Assembly: GCF_030380815.1 (NCBI RefSeq)
Contig: NZ_JAUDUY010000004.1
Coordinates: 310,001 to 374,000 of the forward strand
Direction of reading: 5' to 3'
Source: Robiginitalea aurantiaca
GTDB lineage: Bacteria > Bacteroidota > Bacteroidia > Flavobacteriales > Flavobacteriaceae
Length of the DNA: 64,000 nt
In this document: piece by piece, positions 1 through 8,269 of the stretch
Layout: each line of letters starts with the position of its first letter
How positions within the stretch are numbered: position 1 is the first letter of the stretch
The notes under the pieces: generated by a model
Told to the model about the DNA's origin: nothing
Database searches by the model: none
The model's input: the letters and a program-made list of their open reading frames with translations, nothing else
Translations under genes and position numbers: made by a program

Positions 1-95
1 TTGTTGTGAAATTGGCTTTTGCGTCCCAAAGCTGCACTAAATCCAATGCTATCTGCCATTGATTTGCCAAAATTTCTACGATTGGCCGCAAAAGA

Positions 96-243
96 AGAAA
101 GAGTCTTGCCGCTTTGGCAAGACTCTTTCACGAGAACACTATATGAAAATGAAAAAATTTATCCTTAAATCCTGAAACGAATATACCCCGGATGCGGGCC
201 GGAGCCAAGTCTTTGTTGTGAAGGGCGGAATTCTTGTTGTGAA
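96..243. repeat. Direct repeat copy A (hairpin-bearing, ~148 bp)
   Basis: This stretch is repeated at 355-503 with only a handful of differences: one inserted A in the A-run and about four substitutions. It opens with a hairpin (98-128) whose two 13-base arms, AAAGAGTCTTGCC and its complement, pair perfectly around the 5-base loop GCTTT. It closes with two TTGTTGTGAA decamers 21 bp apart (213-222 and 234-243). A short open frame (46-168, 40 codons from an ATG) runs through the hairpin but is broken differently in copy B, so I do not call it a gene. This looks like a dispersed intergenic repeat family; the function is unknown. Confidence 0.85.
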
Positions 244-354
244 CAAGCACGCAGTGTTGTTTTACCCCTATTTACAAACCTGTATGGAGACCTCGGAGTT
301 CGGCTTCTGAACATTCCGCTGCTTGGACCAGGATTTTCCATACCCCCTGAAATC

Positions 355-503
355 AGAAAGAGCCTTGCCGCTTTGGCAAGACTCTTTCACGAGAACACTA
401 TATGAAAATGAAAAAAATTTATCCTTAAATCCTGAAACGAATATACCCAGGATGCAGGCCGGAGCCAAGTCTTTGTTGTGAAGGGTGGAATTCTTGTTGT
501 AAA
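355..503. repeat. Direct repeat copy B (hairpin-bearing, ~149 bp)
   Basis: Second copy of the element at 96-243, offset by 259-260 bp. The hairpin is at 357-387, with one arm changed from T to C. The change leaves a C-A mismatch in a plus-strand transcript but a G-U wobble in a minus-strand transcript. The tail has the decamers TTGTTGTGAA (473-482) and TTGTTGTAAA (494-503), again 21 bp apart. It lies just downstream of the LytTR gene that ends at 542, so the hairpin could serve as that gene's transcript end, although no clear T-run follows. Confidence 0.85.
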
Positions 504-541
504 AGTGGAAATCCTGTTAGTCCGCGCTGTTTATGCAGGTC

Positions 542-1300
542 TTAAGAATTCATGGCCGAGATAATAAACTCCTTAAAATCTTTAGAGATCGGGATAAGCG
601 TCCCGTTGATCAGGATATCTCTGGTATTGATGCCATCGATATGGTCTACATTTACTATGTACGATTTATGCGCCCTGTAGAATTTATTCCTTGGCAATTT
701 CTCAAGGTACGTTTTCAGCGGAGAGCGTACCAAAAACTTTTTGTCTTTTGTATTGACCTCCAAATAGACGTTATCCGCCTTGATATAATGGATGTCATCA
801 AAATAAATCCTGTAATACAAATGCTGCTTCTTGACAAAGATGGAATCCTTTAAAACGGAATTGGACGTAAATCCTTCTCCTTCGACCTCATCTCCGGTGT
901 CGGCACTCCTGGATTTTTTTCCCGGCTCAAAATTAGAAAGTGCGATTTCTATGGAAGTGTACAGATCCTGCTGCTCAAAAGGCTTTACCAAATACCCATT
1001 CGGCTGAACGGTCTTGGCGTTTTCCACCGTAGCCCGGTCCGAGTTTGAGGTGACGAAAATAAATGGGATGTCGTAGGCTTCGCGAATGTGCTTCCCGAGA
1101 TCTATACCCGTTTTATCCGAAGCAAGGATAATATCTATCAGCACCAGGTCTACCTGGTTATTTTTAAGGACCTCCACTGCCTGTTCGTAGACGATGACGT
1201 TATCGACAATCTCATAACCAATCTCCTCCAGCATGGACTGCATATCGTCGGCGATAATCACATTGTCCTCAACAATTAATATTTTGATAGGTTCTTCCAA
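542..1300 (-). CDS. LytTR-family response regulator
   Basis: Two-domain response regulator of 252 residues. The receiver domain (about 1-125) shows the acidic pair E11-D12, the phospho-acceptor D56 in VLIDI, T84 and K106 in the VKPF motif. The C-terminal LytTR DNA-binding domain (about 150-250) has the typical R-x-H-K-S-Y-I-V-N segment. In Bacteroidota such regulators usually work with a membrane histidine kinase of the LytS/YehU type, but none is adjacent here. It lies 33 bp downstream of menA on the same strand and may be co-transcribed. Family assignment is firm; the target genes are unknown. Confidence 0.93.
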   Translation of the reverse strand: MEEPIKILIVEDNVIIADDMQSMLEEIGYEIVDNVIVYEQAVEVLKNNQVDLVLIDIILASDKTGIDLGKHIREAYDIPFIFVTSNSDRATVENAKTVQPNGYLVKPFEQQDLYTSIEIALSNFEPGKKSRSADTGDEVEGEGFTSNSVLKDSIFVKKQHLYYRIYFDDIHYIKADNVYLEVNTKDKKFLVRSPLKTYLEKLPRNKFYRAHKSYIVNVDHIDGINTRDILINGTLIPISKDFKEFIISAMNS

Positions 1301-1333
1301 AATAATTCAGGTTTAGCAGTTATGATTATAAAG

Positions 1334-2242
1334 CTACGAAAAATAATAATTTACTACCAGAAGCAGCAGGCCAATACCAAAAGTACTCAGCGCCAATTTT
1401 TTCAGTTCGGGATCCAAATCTGCGGGATTCTGGCAGGAAAGCACTTTACGAAGGTGGCTCAATACGACCAGGAAAGGAGACAGACAAATCAGGTAACGCA
1501 AGGGGTATTCCTGTATAATGACATAGCACAACATACACAAAAATGCGGTAAGGCAAAGGAGTAAATGATAGCGGACGCCGTTTCTAAAACCCATTTGCAC
1601 CACAAGGGTGCGTTTGCCGGAGGCACGGTCGGATTCACTATCCCTCAAATTGTTCAGATTTAAAACCGCAGTACTCAGGGTCCCAATTGCTATGGCAGGG
1701 AGGAGGGCATCTGCTGTCACAGATCGGGTATATACAAACAAGGAGCCCAAAACACTGAGCAACCCGAAGAACAGAAATACAAAGAGATCCCCTAAACCGC
1801 GATATCCATAAGCATCGGATCCCACTGTATATTTTATAGAGGCCCAGATGGCTGCACTTCCCAGACCGAGGAATAAAAGAAGATAGCCAATGGATTCGGT
1901 TCCGAAGGCGTACACCAGTGTCCCCAGGGTGAGTAAGGCACTAAGGACAGCACTTATCCAGATCCCGTTTTTCAGACTCTCAGCGGACAGGGCACCGCTT
2001 TGAAGCGCACGCTTCGGGCCGATCCTGGATTCATTGTCCGTACCCTTGACCCCATCACCATAGTCATTCGCAAAGTTTGAAGTTACCTGATAGACAATTG
2101 TTGTGGCGAGCATCAAAAGAAATAAAAACCCGTCGGAGACCCCTGCTGCCAGTGCGAGCGCAGTGCCTGTAAGGATTCCGGAAATTGAAAGGGGAAGTGT
2201 TCTCAGGCGTGCCGCCTGTACCCACACGTGTAGCGTATTCAA
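1334..2242 (-). CDS. menA: 1,4-dihydroxy-2-naphthoate polyprenyltransferase MenA
   Basis: Integral membrane prenyltransferase of the UbiA superfamily (302 residues). It joins a polyprenyl chain to 1,4-dihydroxy-2-naphthoate to give demethylmenaquinone. Both aspartate-rich motifs are visible: N-D-Y-G-D-G-V-K-G-T-D near residue 60 and N-N-L-R-D-S-E-S-D near residue 195. Between and after them lie several hydrophobic segments expected of the 8-9 helix fold. It follows the SPOR-domain gene by 15 bp and belongs with menF, menD and the MenI-like gene found further upstream in this window. The respiratory quinone is therefore most likely menaquinone. Confidence 0.95.
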   Translation of the reverse strand: MNTLHVWVQAARLRTLPLSISGILTGTALALAAGVSDGFLFLLMLATTIVYQVTSNFANDYGDGVKGTDNESRIGPKRALQSGALSAESLKNGIWISAVLSALLTLGTLVYAFGTESIGYLLLFLGLGSAAIWASIKYTVGSDAYGYRGLGDLFVFLFFGLLSVLGSLFVYTRSVTADALLPAIAIGTLSTAVLNLNNLRDSESDRASGKRTLVVQMGFRNGVRYHLLLCLTAFLCMLCYVIIQEYPLRYLICLSPFLVVLSHLRKVLSCQNPADLDPELKKLALSTFGIGLLLLVVNYYFS

Positions 2243-2257
2243 GCTTTTGCGTTTCGG

Positions 2258-2842
2258 CTATTCTTCAATGGCGATGCGTTTTCCATCCTGGTAAGAAGCG
2301 ACAAAAGCGTCCTTAAATCCCATGCTGACCAATTCGTTTTTGAAATTCCGGGCTTCTTCAAGGGTTTCAAAATTCCCGAGCGAGTAACCGTAAAACGGAT
2401 TGTTTTTAACCAGAATTGTATTGGTAAGGGCTTCCGGGGCCAGATTAAAATTCTTATCTACGAAGGCTTTTACCTGTACAGAATAGATTTTCTCTTTTTC
2501 AAGAAACTCTTTAGCCAAATAAAATTCTTTGACCAGGCTCAACTCCTCATTTTGTTTACGAAGACTGCTCATTCGCCTGTTAACAGCATCCAGGCTGTCC
2601 CAAACCCCAGCCATATCCCGGGCTTTCGGACCCGAACTCAACCCCATGCTAAAAGAGGTGACAGCCAGCACGGCAATTAGGAATAAAATGGTGATTCCCG
2701 CAAATACATTGCGCTGAATTCCCTTCCTTCTGAGCTCGTGATTCTTGTGTTTTATCTGATCGAGCAGACGCTCATTGATAATCTGGGCTTTATCGATGTC
2801 TTTATGCAACTCCAGCAGATCACTCTCTTCGATGAATGGCAT
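2258..2842 (-). CDS. SPOR-like domain inner-membrane protein
   Basis: A 194-residue protein with a charged N-terminal part (1-45), one transmembrane segment (about 46-68), a helical linker, and a C-terminal region (about 118-194) that reads as a SPOR-type fold: YSVQVKAF, then YGYSLGNFETLEEARNFKNEL, then DAFVASYQDGKR. SPOR domains bind denuded peptidoglycan glycan strands, often at division sites. The topology would be type II, with SPOR in the periplasm. The family is inferred from pattern, not from a named homologue. It sits 15 bp upstream of menA, presumably in one operon without an evident functional link. Confidence 0.7.
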   Translation of the reverse strand: MPFIEESDLLELHKDIDKAQIINERLLDQIKHKNHELRRKGIQRNVFAGITILFLIAVLAVTSFSMGLSSGPKARDMAGVWDSLDAVNRRMSSLRKQNEELSLVKEFYLAKEFLEKEKIYSVQVKAFVDKNFNLAPEALTNTILVKNNPFYGYSLGNFETLEEARNFKNELVSMGFKDAFVASYQDGKRIAIEE

Positions 2843-2950
2843 ATACCAAGCCTTTTAAGTCTTAAGCGCTAAGTTAACCAAAATGCCGGGATTCAACAAA
2901 ATAGAAATGGGTTATCTCAGGCACTTACCCGGTCAAATCCCATGCGCCGG

Positions 2951-3799
2951 TCAATCTGAAATCTTTTGGCCGGGAAGGCAAATTCCATCGGGCTGTATCT
3001 CAATCTTGCGCTCCCGGTACAAGATGCCTATCCCCTTTTTGAAAACCTTCTTACTCATCTTCAAAGCATCCTGAATTTCGCGGGGGTCCGATTTATCATG
3101 CAAAGCCAGTTTTCCACCTGCAGCCTCCAGGGCTTCATAAATACGCTGGGCCGCAGGTTCCAGTTTCCTGAAACCTATAGGCTCAAGGACAATATCGAGC
3201 TTTTGATCCGGACGAATGGCTTTAACATAACCCGTCAGGGTATCCCCCGGTCTAATCTTTTGGTGGACCTGATCGCGAAAAAGCAAACCCGTATGACGAT
3301 TCTCCACCACAACCCCATATCCAAGAGGTGTTTCCTTAAAGACCAGTAGTGAAACTTGCTGACCTGCCGTTACCGAGATTGACGTATTGTCCAAAAACCG
3401 ATCCAGACGCGCCGACCCCACGAGTCTTGACGATTTTGGATCCAGGTAGCAGTATACTACGTGGACTTCGCCCGCCTTCATTTGAACGGGTTGCTCTCTA
3501 TAGGGTACTAAAAGGTTCTTCTCTAAACCCCAATCCATAAAAGCGCCGTATTCATTTACCTCCAGAACCTTCAGGGCTCCGAAGTTATCCCTGGTTACAG
3601 CTGGCTGGAGCGTGGTTGCTACCGGCCGTTCTTCATGGTCCAGGTAACAGAAAACTTCAAGGGTATCCCCTATCTCAAAATCCTGTGGAACGTATTTAGT
3701 GGGAAGAAGAACCTCTGCTTCAGTATTACTTCCCAGAAAGAGACCCACGCGGGTATCCCTCAACACAGTTAACGTATTGTACTTCCCCAGTTCAATCAT
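2951..3799 (-). CDS. cvfB: CvfB-family S1 RNA-binding protein
   Basis: A 282-residue protein of the CvfB (YitL) family. It has repeated S1-like beta-barrel segments, among them GALKVLEVNEYGAFMDWGLEKNLLVP, here named only by its ends at about residues 72-97, and another near 155-200 (LGYGVVVENRHTGLLF). A C-terminal winged-helix part (about 220-275) ends in KGIGILYRERKIEI. CvfB proteins bind RNA through the S1 domains and affect gene expression in Firmicutes; the role in Bacteroidota is not established. It lies 53 bp downstream of the DUF2853 gene on the same strand. Confidence 0.85.
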   Translation of the reverse strand: MIELGKYNTLTVLRDTRVGLFLGSNTEAEVLLPTKYVPQDFEIGDTLEVFCYLDHEERPVATTLQPAVTRDNFGALKVLEVNEYGAFMDWGLEKNLLVPYREQPVQMKAGEVHVVYCYLDPKSSRLVGSARLDRFLDNTSISVTAGQQVSLLVFKETPLGYGVVVENRHTGLLFRDQVHQKIRPGDTLTGYVKAIRPDQKLDIVLEPIGFRKLEPAAQRIYEALEAAGGKLALHDKSDPREIQDALKMSKKVFKKGIGILYRERKIEIQPDGICLPGQKISD

Positions 3800-3852
3800 A
3801 AGGTGATAGCGATGTATTCCAGGCTCTAAAACGGGTTTAAGCCAGGTAAGGA

Positions 3853-4197
3853 TTATTTATAAATCCCTTCTTTGTTAAATCTTCGGGCCAGGATATAATA
3901 AACAACCGCCCGGTACTTATTTCTTTCGGAAGCTCCGTACTCCCTGATTACCTCTTTAATGGCATGCATCAGGTGCGGGCCATCTTCCAAACCTAATTTC
4001 TTAATGAGGAAATTTGCCTTAACGGTTTCAAGCTCAGACTCGTCACTCCCGGATACCAGGGCAGCATCACGGTTATAAATAGCAGGACCCAGGCCAGTAA
4101 CTACTTTGTCGAGAAATGCCATATTGGGAGTTTCGGAAAACTTTTCTGTGATATGTCCGGCGTATTGGGCCAGAAGGGCTTCTTTTTTCTTACTCAT
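3853..4197 (-). CDS. DUF2853 family protein
   Basis: A small 114-residue, mostly helical, charged protein recognised as the DUF2853 family by its N-terminal AGHITEKFSETPNMAFLDKVV-type segment (about residues 14-34) and the C-terminal YRAVVYYILARRF. No signal peptide or membrane segment is visible. Its function is not known. The gene starts 14 bp after menD and is very probably in the men operon, but nothing in the protein suggests a role in quinone synthesis. Confidence 0.85.
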   Translation of the reverse strand: MSKKKEALLAQYAGHITEKFSETPNMAFLDKVVTGLGPAIYNRDAALVSGSDESELETVKANFLIKKLGLEDGPHLMHAIKEVIREYGASERNKYRAVVYYILARRFNKEGIYK

Positions 4198-4211
4198 CAG
4201 ATTGGATTATT

Positions 4212-5987
4212 TCATTGGTTAATCGGCAGGGACCAAGATAGAAAATCAAAGTAGTCCAGCAAAATGGTATCGTTGAGCTTTCGGGGGGTTTTAATCTCCA
4301 GTAGCTCAGGCGATCCGGTGGGTTTGTAAAACGTTTTTAGGTTTGCTCCAAGAGATCCGGAGTCGTCGGCCAGTGCATAGCCAATACCAAAAGCCTTACA
4401 AAGCGCCTCTATGGAACGGTGTTGTACGGTTTCAAAATACGTTTCGAAATCAGGGTTTTCCGTTTTTCCGGGCAGGATCCTAAAGATCCCTCCTCCCCCA
4501 TTATTGAGTACGATGATTCTGAAATCAGCTTTGATATAGTTATTCCAAAGTCCGTTGATGTCGTAAAAGAAACTCAGGTCGCCCGTAAGCAGCAAAGTAG
4601 GCTGCTCGGAATTAACAGAAGCCCCAACGGCTGTGGAGGTGCTCCCTTCAATACCACTGGTACCCCGATTGCAGTAAACCGCATTCTCAGCACCCATCTC
4701 AAAAAGCTGTGAATACCTGACCGTAGAGCTATTGGCCAGCTGTACCTGAACGCCGGGAGGAATACTTTGTAAAACCTGATGAAACGCGTGAAAATCCGTA
4801 AAGGGTATTTTATTCAAATAGGCCTTCCGGCGGTTCCGATAGGTCTGCATCACTTCAAGCCAGGGAGCCTTATAGGCACAGACACCCTTTTTAACGCTCG
4901 GCAGGAATTCCCTGAAAAAATCCCCTGCCCCCATTTGAACATGCCCGTCAAGGCTGTAATAGGTATCTGGGGCTGAATAAGGATCTATATGCCAATGCGT
5001 CTGAGGTTTATACCGCCTTAAGAATTGCTTTATTTTTTTGGAAACGACCATGCCTCCAAGGGTGAGCAAAACATCAGGGCGAAGGTTCTGGTAATGCGCT
5101 TCGGCATTTTCCGTTTTTTCAATCGGAGCCAGTATACTGTCAATACTCGGAAAGAACTGAGGGTGATGAACGTTGGACGTCGTTTCGGTAAACACCATGA
5201 CGGAAGGGTCCTGCCCGAGCACCTCCAGGATTTCCGCCTGAATGCTTGCAGGAGGCAAGACACCGATAAGGATCATTTTACGGTTTGCTCCTTCCCATTT
5301 GTTTCTCAACGCGGTCCAATCCGGATTTAACCGATCAGATTCCGCTGCCTGAGACAAGGAAGGATTCACCGGTGGTTCATCCTGCATGTTGTAGAGGGGT
5401 TCTTCAAAAGGAACATTTAAGTGCACGGGAAGGCGCCGATTCAAGGCGGTTTTTAGGGCCATGCAAATCAGGTTTTCGTTTTCGCTCTGGCATTGGTCCT
5501 GCATCTGTTTTAACTGCCTGGCATTCTCAGGAGGATCACCTGCCTCCCATCGAATAGCCTCCGTAGCGTGTGTAACGTCCTGACCTAAAGCTGCCTGAAA
5601 ACCGATATGCTTCTCGAATACCCCATTTTGCCTTATGGTTTGTCCGTCCCCTATATCGATCTTGTACTCGGGTCGGTCTGCTGAAAGGATGACCATAGGA
5701 ATCCTGCTGTAATAACCCTCTGCCACCGCCGGATAATAATTTAGCAAGGCACTCCCGGAGGTACAGAGTAAAACTGCGGGTTTCCCGCTTTGCTGGGCGA
5801 GGCCTAAGGCAAAAAAAGCAGCGCTGCGCTCATCGACAATACTGTAACACCTGAAATACGGATCCTGAGAAAATGCCAGTATCAATGGGGCATTCCTGGA
5901 TCCGGGTGAAATAACCACCTGCTGTATTCCATTGAATTTAAACAGTGAAACCAAGGTATGGGCAACGGGAATACTCGAGTACTTCAT
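4212..5987 (-). CDS. menD: SEPHCHC synthase MenD
   Basis: Thiamine-diphosphate enzyme that condenses 2-oxoglutarate (after decarboxylation) with isochorismate to give 2-succinyl-5-enolpyruvyl-6-hydroxy-3-cyclohexene-1-carboxylate, the committed step to menaquinone. The start is set at the ATG of MKYSSIPVAHTL (591 residues), because the longer reading would run 134 bp into menF with a non-homologous N-terminus. Visible features are the N-terminal SPGSRNAPL segment, DERSAAFFALGLA, and the C-terminal ThDP-binding stretch beginning GDLSFFYDINGLW and ending VLNNGGGGIF. menF ends 31 bp upstream. Confidence 0.95.
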   Translation of the reverse strand: MKYSSIPVAHTLVSLFKFNGIQQVVISPGSRNAPLILAFSQDPYFRCYSIVDERSAAFFALGLAQQSGKPAVLLCTSGSALLNYYPAVAEGYYSRIPMVILSADRPEYKIDIGDGQTIRQNGVFEKHIGFQAALGQDVTHATEAIRWEAGDPPENARQLKQMQDQCQSENENLICMALKTALNRRLPVHLNVPFEEPLYNMQDEPPVNPSLSQAAESDRLNPDWTALRNKWEGANRKMILIGVLPPASIQAEILEVLGQDPSVMVFTETTSNVHHPQFFPSIDSILAPIEKTENAEAHYQNLRPDVLLTLGGMVVSKKIKQFLRRYKPQTHWHIDPYSAPDTYYSLDGHVQMGAGDFFREFLPSVKKGVCAYKAPWLEVMQTYRNRRKAYLNKIPFTDFHAFHQVLQSIPPGVQVQLANSSTVRYSQLFEMGAENAVYCNRGTSGIEGSTSTAVGASVNSEQPTLLLTGDLSFFYDINGLWNNYIKADFRIIVLNNGGGGIFRILPGKTENPDFETYFETVQHRSIEALCKAFGIGYALADDSGSLGANLKTFYKPTGSPELLEIKTPRKLNDTILLDYFDFLSWSLPINQ

Positions 5988-6018
5988 AGCGCTTGCAAAA
6001 ATAAGGTCGTCTGCATTC

Positions 6019-7110
6019 TTACCCAATTGCTTTTGATGAATTCTCCAGGAGGGAAAGCATGGTGGTGCTTTTTTGCTGGGTTTCCTCCCATTCAGATTCT
6101 GGATCCGAGTCTGTCGTAATCCCTCCTCCCATATAGAGATAGGCCCGGCCATTGCGAATTTGAATGCATCTCAGATTGACAAATGTTTCAAAACTATCCG
6201 GGGCATCGATTCCCACCTCACCCAGAAAACCGGTATAGTATTCCCGATTGTAATTTTCATAGGTTGAAATAAAAGATTTGGTTTTATCCCGCGGAAGCCC
6301 GCATACTGCCGGCGTGGGATGAAGCTTTCTCAAGAGGGCTTCCGCCTTATCAGGGGGCAGTGGTGCTCGTACCGAAGTGCTGAGATGCCATAATTTGCCG
6401 GCCCTGAAATTTTCAACGGGACCTGTTTCAGGCTTCAGACCTGAAGCCTTCATCTGTTTCAAAATAAAATCGGTAACCACCTGCTGTTCGTACAACTCCT
6501 TGGGCGTCCACATGGATGATTTTTCTGTAGGATCTGAGCTTCGTGTCCCTGCAAGGGCTACGGTTTCTCCAATCCCCGATTGAGATCTTAAGAGTAATTC
6601 CGGGGTGGCTCCCATCCAGGTCCCAATGTCAGGATGATGAAACAGGTACCCAAATGCCTGTGGATACGCCTGTATCATCCGGAAAGCCAGTGAGACGATA
6701 TCGACCTTAATCGGAACGGAATAACGCCGGCTGACAACTACTTTTTTGAATTCACCTTTCTCAATATGCTCCTTTGCCTCCTGAACCAGTTTAATGTGTA
6801 TTTCCCGGCTGATCGGATTGGCATGGGGCTCTGCGAGCTCAAGCGGGGCAACAGCAGGTTTGGATTTACTGCAATAAAGCGCATCCGGCCTGAGAAAAAC
6901 CAGCGGGGCCTTCTCTGGAAGGAATGGGGCCATTACAAACCCGGGGCGGTCAAAATCCAATGCGGTTTCCAACGTCCTGTCGGATTGCAGGATGGCCGTC
7001 ATATACCTGGCCCCAGGCTTTCTGTATAGAACAAAAGGCAGGTTTTTACCCAAGTGGTCGCGAAGAATTCTCCGCAGGGCTTTACGCTTCTTCTTTTTTG
7101 GCGATCGCAA
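6019..7110 (-). CDS. menF: Isochorismate synthase MenF
   Basis: Converts chorismate to isochorismate at the head of the menaquinone pathway. The 363-residue protein belongs to the chorismate-binding family: KKVVVSRR, WMGATPELLLRS, the HPTPAVCGLP motif and REYYTGFLGEVG are all visible, followed by a C-terminal GGGIT segment. It lacks a long N-terminal domain, in line with the short MenF/EntC type. The start used here overlaps the end of the upstream thioesterase gene by 29 bp. The first residues are very basic and a slightly later start is possible. Placement directly before menD supports a menaquinone role over siderophore synthesis. Confidence 0.92.
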   Translation of the reverse strand: MRSPKKKKRKALRRILRDHLGKNLPFVLYRKPGARYMTAILQSDRTLETALDFDRPGFVMAPFLPEKAPLVFLRPDALYCSKSKPAVAPLELAEPHANPISREIHIKLVQEAKEHIEKGEFKKVVVSRRYSVPIKVDIVSLAFRMIQAYPQAFGYLFHHPDIGTWMGATPELLLRSQSGIGETVALAGTRSSDPTEKSSMWTPKELYEQQVVTDFILKQMKASGLKPETGPVENFRAGKLWHLSTSVRAPLPPDKAEALLRKLHPTPAVCGLPRDKTKSFISTYENYNREYYTGFLGEVGIDAPDSFETFVNLRCIQIRNGRAYLYMGGGITTDSDPESEWEETQQKSTTMLSLLENSSKAIG

Positions 7111-7513
7111 TGGTGGTGAGTTTGCACTTAGAAATCAAATCCCCGGCATCGTCAGTTACGCGGATTTCCCATAACTGGAGCGTTCGCCCCTTGTGTATGA
7201 GGTTTGCCCTTGCGTGAACATAGCCCTGGCGGATACTGCGTACATGATTTGCCGCTATTTCGATACCCCGGAGGGAAAGCTTCTGGGCATCCATAAATAC
7301 GTAGGAAGCTGCACTGGCCACACTTTCAGCCAGGGCTACTGTAGCTCCGCCATGCAGAATCCCATCGGGTTGATGTACTTTAGGAGTAACCGGCATCCGG
7401 GCAACAAGAAAATTTTCGCCTACATCTGTGTATTCAATATCCAAAGTCTCCATTAGGGTGTTTTTACACATTGAATTACAGACTTGAAGTATTTTTTCTT
7501 TGTATTCCTGCAT
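7082..7513 (-). CDS. Hotdog thioesterase, probable DHNA-CoA thioesterase (MenI-like)
   Basis: Hotdog-fold thioesterase of the PaaI type, 143 residues from the chosen start MQEYKEK (a start 51 bp earlier would also be open but leaves less room for the divergent esterase gene). The family motif P-D-G-I-L-H-G-G-A-T-V-A-L-A-E-S is near residues 52-67, with the catalytic-site glutamate of the HGG...E pattern. In many bacteria this family includes MenI, which hydrolyses 1,4-dihydroxy-2-naphthoyl-CoA. The position at the head of menF-menD makes that role likely, but it is inferred from context. Confidence 0.85.
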   Translation of the reverse strand: MQEYKEKILQVCNSMCKNTLMETLDIEYTDVGENFLVARMPVTPKVHQPDGILHGGATVALAESVASAASYVFMDAQKLSLRGIEIAANHVRSIRQGYVHARANLIHKGRTLQLWEIRVTDDAGDLISKCKLTTIAIAKKEEA

Positions 7514-7554
7514 GCTTTGGTCATTTTTGTAAAGGTAATCATTCCCTTTCAACC

Positions 7555-8208
7555 ATGTCCTCAAAACACCCGCTTAAGACAGCGGAGAAACACCTCTCCA
7601 TCCAAAGCACGCATCCGTATGAAACCCTGAATGAAAGGACTCCTGAAACTAAAAATGTGTGGGTTGTGTTTCATGGGATCGGATATCTCTCCAGGTATTT
7701 CCTCAGGCATTTTCAACATCTGGATCCCAAGGAAAACTATATCGTATGCCCCCAGGCTCCCTCCCTCTATTATCTGGATAAAACCTATACACATATCGGC
7801 GCCAGCTGGCTCACCCGTGAAAATACGGGGATTTATATGGAGAATTTACTGCACCTGTTCGATGAGCTCTATTTAAAGGAAGGCCTGGATACGGCTCCAT
7901 CATTAGTGCTGATGGGCTATTCCCAGGGCGTATCGGTATTGTGCCGATGGATTACTGCACGTAAATTAAAATGCAACAGGTTAGTGCTGTACGCCGGACG
8001 GGTTCCCGACGAACTCGAAGCGGCAGATTTTGCCCATCTTCCGACAGAAACCCCGGTGGAGTTTTATATCGGCGACAGTGATCCCTTTATCACAGCCTTG
8101 GATCGAAAAACGATGATGCGTCGGTTGGAAGGACTTTTTGGAGATCGGCTGCAAATACGTGAATATTCCGGAGGCCACAACCTGAACAACAGCCATATAG
8201 TCGGCTGA
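7555..8208 (+). CDS. Alpha/beta hydrolase, carboxylesterase/phospholipase-like
   Basis: Cytoplasmic serine esterase of 217 residues in the phospholipase/carboxylesterase group. The nucleophile elbow GYSQG places the catalytic serine at about residue 123. FHGIG near residue 40 fits the oxyanion region, GDSDPFI supplies the acid, and the late SGGHNL the histidine. The start chosen (MSSKHPLK, ATG at 7555) removes a 28-codon extension that would overlap the divergent thioesterase gene. The substrate is unknown. It is divergently arranged with the men operon, with only 41 bp between the two starts. Confidence 0.85.
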   Translation: MSSKHPLKTAEKHLSIQSTHPYETLNERTPETKNVWVVFHGIGYLSRYFLRHFQHLDPKENYIVCPQAPSLYYLDKTYTHIGASWLTRENTGIYMENLLHLFDELYLKEGLDTAPSLVLMGYSQGVSVLCRWITARKLKCNRLVLYAGRVPDELEAADFAHLPTETPVEFYIGDSDPFITALDRKTMMRRLEGLFGDRLQIREYSGGHNLNNSHIVG

Positions 8209-8269
8209 AAGCACAGCCTACCCCATTTTAAGAAATACATACCGAAAAAACTGCCCTTTAAAAGCAGCC

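Larger units (their letters stand above)
1..541. other. Gene-free region with repeats
   Basis: Longest stretch without a credible gene. It contains the two repeat copies described separately, and TTGTTGTGAA also occurs at 1-10. That may be the tail of a further copy cut off by the window edge. The spacer 244-354 shows nothing recognisable. Open frames here are short, differ between the copies and match no family I know. Confidence 0.7.

Noticed and set aside
98-128. Hairpin as an intrinsic terminator
   Set aside because: The stem is strong, but no proper T-run follows on either strand and there is no gene ending next to copy A in the window. It is left as part of the repeat.
46-168. A 40-codon plus-strand frame through repeat copy A
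   Set aside because: It depends on the hairpin region; copy B has a one-base insertion that changes the end of the frame, and the start is unsupported.
268-468. A 66-codon minus-strand open frame across repeat copy B
   Set aside because: It lies within the repeat and its spacer, is not preserved in copy A because of the indel, and resembles no protein family.
213-503. CRISPR-like or integron attC array
   Set aside because: Only two long units with a long spacer, no regular 30-bp repeat/spacer pattern, no GTTRRRY core sites, and no cas or integrase gene nearby.
4419-5557. Several antisense open frames of 60-100 codons over menD
   Set aside because: They are shadows of a well-identified gene on the other strand and show no domain or promoter of their own.
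5988-6152. N-terminal extension of MenD
   Set aside because: It would overlap menF by 134 bp and is a shadow of the menF 3' end; the conserved MenD start is at 5987.
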